DNA from: Cytidiella melzeri
Lineage: Eukaryota > Basidiomycota > Agaricomycetes > Polyporales > Irpicaceae
Direction: 5' to 3'
Length of the DNA stretch: 13,631 nucleotides
NCBI GenBank assembly: GCA_022592445.1
Contig: JABYQR010000654.1
Span: 1 to 13,631 of the forward strand
Below are positions 8,371-13,631 of this stretch, one piece after another; within the stretch, counting starts at the first letter, position 1, and every line of letters begins with the position of its first letter. The position numbers and the translations under genes are program-made. The notes beneath the pieces are model-generated. The model ran no database searches and was not told the DNA's origin. It was given only the letters and a program-made list of their open reading frames with translations.

Positions 8371-8889
8371 TGTTAAAACTATATAATATGATATGTAGTT
8401 TCCCATGCCTTGTTACAAGGATGCTTTAAGGTAGCAGAGTTTCCACAGTTTTGATAAGGGAATTATGTAGCTGTATATGGTAACTCTAGTAATAACCATC
8501 ACATTAGCTGAGACATACAGATATGGGTTGTGTAGACTAAGTAGTATAGCACTATAGGGATATTGCACATATATGTACGCCTGTGTTCTAGTAGCATAGG
8601 AAATGACATGGAAAGCACGTAGTACAATTCCAGAGGACGCCTAAAGTGTACGTCTGAGGACAAGTACTAGCATGAGTCATTTACTCATTATGTACGCCTC
8701 TGGTACAAGTGCTGAGCCTAGTCATACATTGAGTCATGCATTCATAGCATGAGTCATGCACTTAGTAATACAGTAGAATAGCTGAAGTAGACATGTATAG
8801 TAGTCGCTTACATAAGTAGATACAGACATGTATATAAGCAGAGCTGCTGAAGCAGCAATAATAATAAGACTCATCTTCAAAGCTTAACA
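8371..8889 (+). repeat. 3' LTR of the copia element
   Basis: The 519-bp segment has perfect 5-bp inverted ends, TGTTA at 8371 and TAACA ending at 8889. It begins right after a purine-rich tract (AAGTGGAG, 8363-8370) that would prime plus-strand DNA synthesis. A TATA box (TATATAAG, 8831-8838) lies near its right end, leaving a short R-U5 of roughly 30-50 bp. No second copy is in the window, so the ends rest on the termini and the flanking tract. Confidence 0.85.
8673..8756 (+). promoter_or_regulatory. Three TGAGTCA (Gcn4/AP-1-type bZIP) sites in the copia LTR
   Basis: TGAGTCA occurs exactly at 8673-8679, 8730-8736 and 8750-8756, upstream of the LTR TATA box at 8831. TGA(C/G)TCA is the established binding site of Gcn4/AP-1-type bZIP factors. 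Three perfect copies in 84 bp suggest a bZIP-responsive enhancer. Binding is inferred. Confidence 0.55.
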
Positions 8890-9873
8890 GCCTCTACCCC
8901 TCACACACAACTTCCACTTTGTTGTTTTTCCTTGAAGCCGACTCATGCTTTCTTTTAGGGAGCAGGACTTTGGTGAAGATGCTGATATTGCTAGCAGCCA
9001 AGTGAGAGTCGGAATGTGAGTGGTCTGAGTCACCATGGTCACAAGAACCATTGCTGATGTCCTTGAATGTACATTTGCCAGTGCGCGGTACGAACATTTT
9101 GGGTACAACAAGTGGAGCTGCAAACATCCATACATTTGAGAAACGGTCTGCAGTCCGTGTGCTTTGTGCCACAATCCTATGGAACATTGACATGCGAGCA
9201 AGCGACGAGTTGTAGGGACCAGGGGGAGGAAGTGGATACTGAGCCAGAAGGAAGTGATGTCACTAGGGGCAAACACTGATTTCACACACCTTAAAATTTG
9301 CATGATTACACACTTAAATGTTAACTATCAGCAGATAATCCATAAGCAATTTCGGGCTCGAAATTGTTTCCTTCATGTTTGAGAATACAAAACAATGCTA
9401 TACAAATTCTGTGCCTTTCCATGGGCAGGAATTTCTGTTTTTTAAGTGGTATTTAAATCAAAAAGAAAAATGAAAGGAAATTTACCTTTCAAGGCTCAGA
9501 AAATCAAGTGGAAAAGATGCCTTCCACGGATTTGGAAAAGGGCATGGAAAAATCCAGAAAAGGAAAGGGCGGGTAGAATTTCCGGCGACATGCTACTGAA
9601 AAGTTCTGGAAAGTTGTTTGCCACGCTATGTGTGCCATCACCTGACACACGTGGGAAATCTATTTGTCTTTACAATTTTAGGTCAGTCGGAAATCTGCCC
9701 GAAAAATCAATATTCACACAGATTTTTGGAGCGCGGAAAGGCTGCCAGTAGATAGACTTGAAAATTTGTAGTAAAATCACAAAAATGTCTTTGATTGTAT
9801 ATCAACCTAACCCACCAAACATAACCAGATATTCACGGGATTTTTAACATCTCAAATAACTCTCACAATAATT
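8890..9873. other. Stretch without a confident gene
   Basis: From 8894 to 9193 the minus strand has a 99-codon ORF (with GSCDHGDSDHSHSDSH and a basic tail) that overlaps another of 139 codons; neither shows a domain, and a last exon of an unknown gene is only possible. From about 9300 the sequence becomes AT-rich and purine-biased with no credible ORF. It holds a perfect hairpin, CAATTTCG/CGAAATTG, at 9347-9366 (4-nt loop) and another, GAAAGG/CCTTTC, near 9472-9490. Confidence 0.4.
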
Positions 9874-10987
9874 TCACGCCATGTGAAATCGGCCTTTGCC
9901 CGCAGTGTGTGCAAGGGCTGCGTAGCTGAGAATACTGCATGAGAAGCCATCAAGCTGCAACACAGTTTTGAGGCCAACAGCGGTGAAGCCTGGGAGCTGA
10001 TACTGCTCAAGATACCAAGTCACTGCTTCTACGGCCAGCGGAACCTTTGAACCAACTCCAGGAGCCATTGGATTGGCATACAAGATACGACATGCTGGAA
10101 CATCTGCAACAACAGCCACCCAATGGTTATTGTTGGTATGAAAAATGCCTGCGCAGACATTCAATTTGCCTTCCGCAAGGTCCTGACCTAGGATACAGAG
10201 GTAACGAGTAGAGCTATTGTCCAGATAGCTGCAATCAGATATAGGAACTTGAGTTTCAGTGTGCCCTCAATCTGGAGGATGCGCGGCGCGGGACTTGACA
10301 AGTGAGTTACTTCTTGCATGTTGTGTTGAGGACACTAAGACAGAGATCAAGGAGATCGTCCGTGATCCAGCAGTTGGATAGAGGCATGGCCAACTCCCTG
10401 ATTCCAACACGGACACAATCGAGTATAGTGGCCCCGTTCCAGCGCAGGCTTCTAGCAAGCTCAGCTGTGTTCTCAATGAAACTGCGGACACCCTTGTTTG
10501 ACACACTTGCCTTCTGTTCAAGGAGTTGCTTTGTCCATGATAGAGTGCACTCCCACTCCGTGTGTGACTTTGCGGCACTATGAGGTAAGTCCCAGCAAGT
10601 GAGAACAGCAAATGGAAAGAAGACACCGTGGTATGTGATGGATCTTTCTCCTGCTGTCCATGCATCGAGGTCACCATCTTTAAGCCTATCTACAACCTTG
10701 CGTGATGGCAGGGCATGTGCTTGTAGGCAAGCCCAGTTTAACTTGGAAAATACGGGAGGAGTGCTGGAGAATGCGGGCGGGTCTGAATCAGAAAGCGCAG
10801 CATCTGGGAGCGCGAGTTGTAGGATCTCTGCAATGGTCATTCCATTGTGAAGACGACGGATGTGCGTGTCCAAGACCAGACTGATGCTCAGACAGGAAAG
10901 AAATGCGTCATCTTGAGGGAGACAGTCCTCATTGGCGGCATAGTCTATAACCAACGGGTTGTCTGTTTTAGCAGGCTCGGAGCTCAT
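9874..10987 (-). CDS. Ulp1-like cysteine protease (peptidase C48 type), two exons, 343 aa
   Basis: The first exon (10987-10311) ends in the start of a Ulp1 domain (NCWITDDLLDLCLSVL, residues about 205-220). Splicing out 10310-10229 joins it in frame to YLDNSSTRYLCILG, then the catalytic core: His in NHW (about 261), Gln in LQLDG (317) and Cys in DGFSCS (323). The usual Asp after the His reads Asn (YANP, 278), which could weaken or abolish activity. Ulp1 proteases cut SUMO from proteins, and related genes are carried by several DNA transposon groups. The first 200 residues match nothing I know. There are no internal stops. An in-frame TGA lies just upstream of the ATG, but a TATCAG at 10988-10993 could be a splice acceptor, so more 5' exons are possible. 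The protein ends only 20 residues after the Cys, shorter than usual. Confidence 0.7.
10229..10310 (-). other. Predicted 82-nt intron of the Ulp1-like gene
   Basis: On the minus strand the intron begins GTAACT at 10310 and ends GATTGCAG at 10229, with a branch-like CTGAAAC about 23 nt from the acceptor. Its removal takes out the in-frame TAA at 10307-10309 and keeps the frame into the catalytic half of the domain. Other nearby AG acceptors lead to stops. Confidence 0.65.
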
Positions 10988-11249
10988 TCTGATAGTGGAG
11001 GGGGCTCAGCACAAAAGCCGTTCAAGTCTTCAAGAACGTAAGAAAGAAATTATGAATCTTTTGGCCCGTGAAACGTCTGGTCTCCCGACGTTGTGTTTTG
11101 TAGCATGTGCGACATCTGTGCGCCCAACAACCTTTATTTACATTTACATAGCTTGGTAGCAATCAGCTGTAATATATGTAAATTACCCTGTAAGTAATCC
11201 ATTATTTACTGACAGTAAATTACATCCCTATTTTTGATGCTGTGACACA
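10988..11249. other. Upstream region of the Ulp1-like gene, no ORF
   Basis: No coding signal is visible. The part from 11130 to 11230 is AT-rich with repeated TTTACATTTACATA and GTAAATTAC words on either strand, similar to those beside LTR A at 4039-4091. A small inverted repeat GTGAC/GTCAC lies at about 11243-11256. Confidence 0.35.
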
Positions 11250-11524
11250 AAGTCACGCTTCAAACTAAGAACAACCTTAAAGACAACACAACCAACCACG
11301 AAGTGGAAATAGAAGTGTAAAGGTGTGGAAGTGCGGAAGTGTTATAGTGTGCGAGGTGGTCTTTAGAGTCCTGGTTTTACCTGTGCTAAAAGAGCGACAA
11401 GGTTTGTGATAAAGTTTATACAAAGGGAGCTAGACGGGCAACTACAACGCGTATTGCAGGTAAAAGGGCAAGTCGACGCGGTGAAAGCAAAAAAGTTTTA
11501 GCGCGGCTCGAAGAAAACGCGCGG
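11250..11524 (-). repeat. Right arm of the inverted repeat, cut by LTR B
   Basis: The minus strand from 11524 to about 11310 resembles the plus strand of 6670-6876, including the exact 26-bp match at 11347-11372. Similarity is still visible up to the edge of LTR B, so element B probably inserted inside this arm. A TATAAAC at 11414-11420 (minus) faces the Ulp1-like gene, whose ATG is about 430 bp away, so the arm could hold its promoter. The block at 11257-11296 matches 6909-6947 in direct orientation. Confidence 0.65.
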
Positions 11525-12249
11525 TGTAACAGTAATGCTACACTCACCAGATAAGTTGGTTAACTTGAGGGGGATGTGGTGAGATAGAGAGTAAGAGTGG
11601 TGGTGAGCGAAGTACTGGTGGGTACTGAGTAGTCCTGGTTCAACAGAGTGGATAAGACTGAGGGGATATGCCCTCAGGAGTGCCTCTATATATACATGAA
11701 GGGGAGGACCCCAGGTACTACCCTAAGACCCCTAATACCTACATGAGTAAGCGAAGTAATCTACCTTACTAAGCATGCCCTATGCCCTAGTGGTGCCACT
11801 TCAATAATCAACCAATAGCAATTGTCCCCATGACCTGACCCCATGACCCAGCTCCAAGGCTAGACTTGTTCTAGCTTGTTCTAAGACAAGGCTAGACTTT
11901 TCCAGAAGGTTCTAGGAACTATGACATCATCTAATGGAATGTTCTATACTATGACATCATAGTTCCAGCAAGTTCCACAAGGTTCCAGAGAGTTCTATCA
12001 TGTGATACACAGATAAGGAAAGGAGCGCATCAGCGCATCAGAGACAGGAGGCGCATCAGCGCATCAATTGATAGGCACTGAGAATAAGCGCCGGAATAGG
12101 CGCCTGATAAGCACCAGATAAGCGCTGGATGAGCGCCTAAATAGACGCCGGATAAACGCCGGATAAGCGCTTGACAAGCGCTTAAATATTCCCAATAATA
12201 CCGTTGCCTGGTAAGGCAAGTCTTGTAGAAACATTGAAAATCTGTGACA
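11525..12249 (-). repeat. 3' LTR of gypsy element B
   Basis: The 725-bp LTR has the same TG...CA ends as LTR A and the same TATA box (11687-11694) and predicted start segment (11649-11660). Bases 11649-11930 align without gaps to 3483-3764 with 4 mismatches in 282 by eye. The rest diverges more. It has an extra repeat of the atgacatcat region (11921-11960) and longer AGCGC/AACGCC repeats at about 12096-12185. Confidence 0.93.
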
Positions 12250-12251
12250 TT

Positions 12252-12264
12252 ACCCCCCCTTCTT
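12252..12264 (-). other. Polypurine tract of element B
   Basis: The minus strand reads AAGAAGGGGGGG, followed by TAA and then the LTR end. A purine run directly before the 3' LTR is the standard primer for plus-strand DNA synthesis. It fixes which LTR this is and the direction of the element. Confidence 0.8.
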
Positions 12265-12486
12265 GCTTTGAACTCCGTGCAAAGAGTTTTGAACGAACAC
12301 CTTGGTCATTGAGTCCACTTTTTCACCATTGTCAAGAGGGTGCCTAAGCAATTCCGAGTGACTCTAGCGGCTTCTACCGACGCCCCTGACGGGGTTCACA
12401 CCTCATTGGCTGATGGTAGTCTAGTCCGTACCCTCCTCGGTTGCGTCATTGGATCGTGGATGATCCTTGGTGTGTTGTTCGTAACT
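12265..12486 (-). other. 3' untranslated region of element B
   Basis: The 222 bp between the chromodomain stop and the polypurine tract hold no ORF of note. This is a normal spacer length in gypsy elements. Confidence 0.5.
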
Positions 12487-13631
12487 TTATACACAGTAAA
12501 TCGTAGCTGAGCGTATAGCTCGGGGATGATCGTCGTAGAATTTCTTGATTGCTTCTTGAGCGTGCGTGATGTTTTCTACAGGTTCCCACGTGTCGTCGTT
12601 TGGTCCGTAGCCTTTCCAGCGTATGTAATACTGAAGCTTTTTGGCACGACCTGTACGTCTTGACTTGAGAATTTTCTTGACTTCGTATTCTTCTTCTCCG
12701 TCGATGATATCTGGCGGAGGCGTCTCCAGCTTTTGGCCTTCGAACTCAGGTTCGTTAGGTTCGTTGTACGGTAGCTGCTTGCATGGAATACAGGGTGTAT
12801 CCTTGGTGAACGTTCGGGCCATTCCAGTCTGAATGTGACCGGCGAGAGCTTTTCAGCAATCTTGAATGGGCCGTAGTACTTGGCTGACAGCTTATGTCCA
12901 GATTTTTGGTAGTCTCTCAGATCTAGCATGACCTGATCGCCTTCGTTGAAGGGGACCTTCTGGACGTGCTTGTCATAGTACCACTTCATTCGTTCAGCCG
13001 CAAGTTGTAACGCCGCCTTAGCATGCTCTTGAGCTTGCAAGCAGTTCCACATGATGTCATTCATGTCAGACCTTTTCAGGTCCTTAGTGAGCGTTGGACC
13101 AGCTCTAGGGTGTCTGCCGTATTCGAGGTAGAAAGGCGAGTGCTTAGTTCCCTCGTGCGCTGCATTGTTGTATGCGAACTCAGCCGAACTGAGCAGTCTA
13201 GCCCAGTCGTCATGTAGTTGATCAACATAACAACGCAGGTACTGTTCGAGCGTTTGATTAACTCGTTCAGTTTGACCATCAGTCTGCGGATGATATGCAG
13301 TAGTCATCGTAGATTCTATCCCTAGCATTTTACACCATTCCTGGAATAAATCTGCTGCGAATTGTGGACCTCGGTCGGAAATGATCTGCAAAGGTAACCC
13401 ATGAAGGGTCCAAACTCTCTCGTAGAGTAGAGCTGCAAGATCTTTTGCCGAGAACTCGTTTACGATAGGGAAGAAGTGCGCCCTTTTAGTGAGGCGGTCT
13501 ACGACTACGCAGATAGCATTGAAGCCATCAGACTCCGGTAACTGAGTAATCAAATCGACAGTCATGATATCCCATGGTTCGGCCGGAACCGGATTAGGGA
13601 TGAGTGGTCCATAAGGCTGTTGCGGACGAGT
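12487..13631 (-). pseudogene. Integrase and chromodomain of gypsy element B, one frameshift
   Basis: The frame is open from the window edge (13631) and shows the DDE integrase core: Asp in VDLITQLP, Asp in ISDRGPQF, Glu in DGQTERVNQ. Then come the C-terminal domain (KVPFNEGDQVMLDLRDY, YYGPFKI) and the HPVFHAS motif. Near 12780 a 1-nt loss changes frame; the other frame (from about 12822) continues PYNEPNEPEFEG into a chromodomain, EYEVKKIL, YYIRWKGYG and DDTWEPVEN, with the aromatic cage positions (Tyr, Trp, Trp) kept, and stops at 12487-12489. Chromodomains at this place mark chromoviruses and are known to bind methylated histone H3, steering insertion to heterochromatin. Apart from the frameshift the sequence looks intact. 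Confidence 0.95.

Larger units (their letters stand above)
6960..8889 (+). mobile_element. Ty1/copia LTR retrotransposon, 5'-truncated 3' part
   Basis: Coding sequence for copia-type reverse transcriptase and RNase H (6960-8352) is followed by a short purine-rich tract and a complete 3' LTR (8371-8889). The 5' LTR, gag, protease, integrase and the start of reverse transcriptase are missing; the break at about 6958 abuts the inverted-repeat arm. Stops, frameshifts and a changed catalytic residue show it is dead. The five bases after the LTR (8890-8894, gcctc) would be one copy of its target duplication, but the other copy is lost with the 5' end. Confidence 0.93.
11525..13631 (-). mobile_element. 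Ty3/gypsy chromovirus B, 3' part (truncated by window edge)
   Basis: On the minus strand the order is integrase core, chromodomain, polypurine tract, 3' LTR. The 5' LTR, gag, protease and reverse transcriptase lie right of the window. The bases outside the LTR (11520-11524, cgcgg) differ from those outside LTR A (ctgtc), and both internal regions point outward, so A and B are separate insertions of related elements in the same orientation. One frameshift separates integrase from chromodomain; otherwise this copy is much better preserved than A. Confidence 0.93.

Noticed and set aside
9446..9751. Plus-strand ORF of 101 codons, Lys-rich
   Set aside because: The sequence is purine-biased AT-rich DNA and the ORF has no domain; Lys richness follows from AAA/AAG composition.
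1..13631. Reading LTR A and LTR B as the two ends of one retrotransposon enclosing 4030-11524
   Set aside because: The primer-binding site lies left of LTR A and the polypurine tract right of LTR B, so internal regions point outward. Flanking 5-mers (ctgtc and cgcgg) also differ.

Overview
This window is a transposon-rich, gene-poor stretch of a eukaryotic genome, most likely a filamentous fungus and probably a basidiomycete (Agaricomycete). That placement is an inference. It rests on chromodomain-bearing Ty3/gypsy elements, a decayed Ty1/copia element, one predicted 82-nt spliceosomal intron and a Ulp1-like gene of a kind often multiplied in mushroom genomes. No rRNA, tRNA, CRISPR array or bacterial-type operon was seen.

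Layout, left to right. 1-4029: the 5' part of a Ty3/gypsy element on the minus strand (element A: LTR, primer-binding site, structured leader, gag, protease, reverse transcriptase, start of RNase H); it runs off the left edge and is clearly dead. 4030-5660: mostly intergenic, with a broken minus-strand coding remnant at 4661-5061 and a CpG-rich block. 5663-6355: a TATA-led, cysteine-rich ORF of unknown function. 6400-6958: repeats of CTGCGT and the left arm of an inverted repeat. 6960-8889: the 3' half of a Ty1/copia element with its 3' LTR. 8890-9873: no confident gene. 9874-10987: a Ulp1-like (peptidase family C48) gene on the minus strand with one predicted intron. 11250-11524: the right arm of the inverted repeat, cut by the next element. 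11525-13631: the 3' part of a second gypsy element (element B: 3' LTR, polypurine tract, chromodomain, integrase), also minus strand, running off the right edge.

Elements A and B have related LTRs in the same orientation, but their internal regions point outward, so they are two separate insertions about 7.5 kb apart and not one element. The clearest mechanistic signal is that the bases predicted at the mRNA 5' end of element A are a perfect 12-nt complement of its primer-binding site, the arrangement used for self-priming by Tf1/sushi-type retrotransposons. The most gene-like non-retroelement content is the Ulp1-like gene and the cysteine-rich ORF. I did not find a convincing wholly new system; the inverted repeat that brackets the copia remnant and the Ulp1-like gene is the best candidate for an uncharacterised mobile unit.
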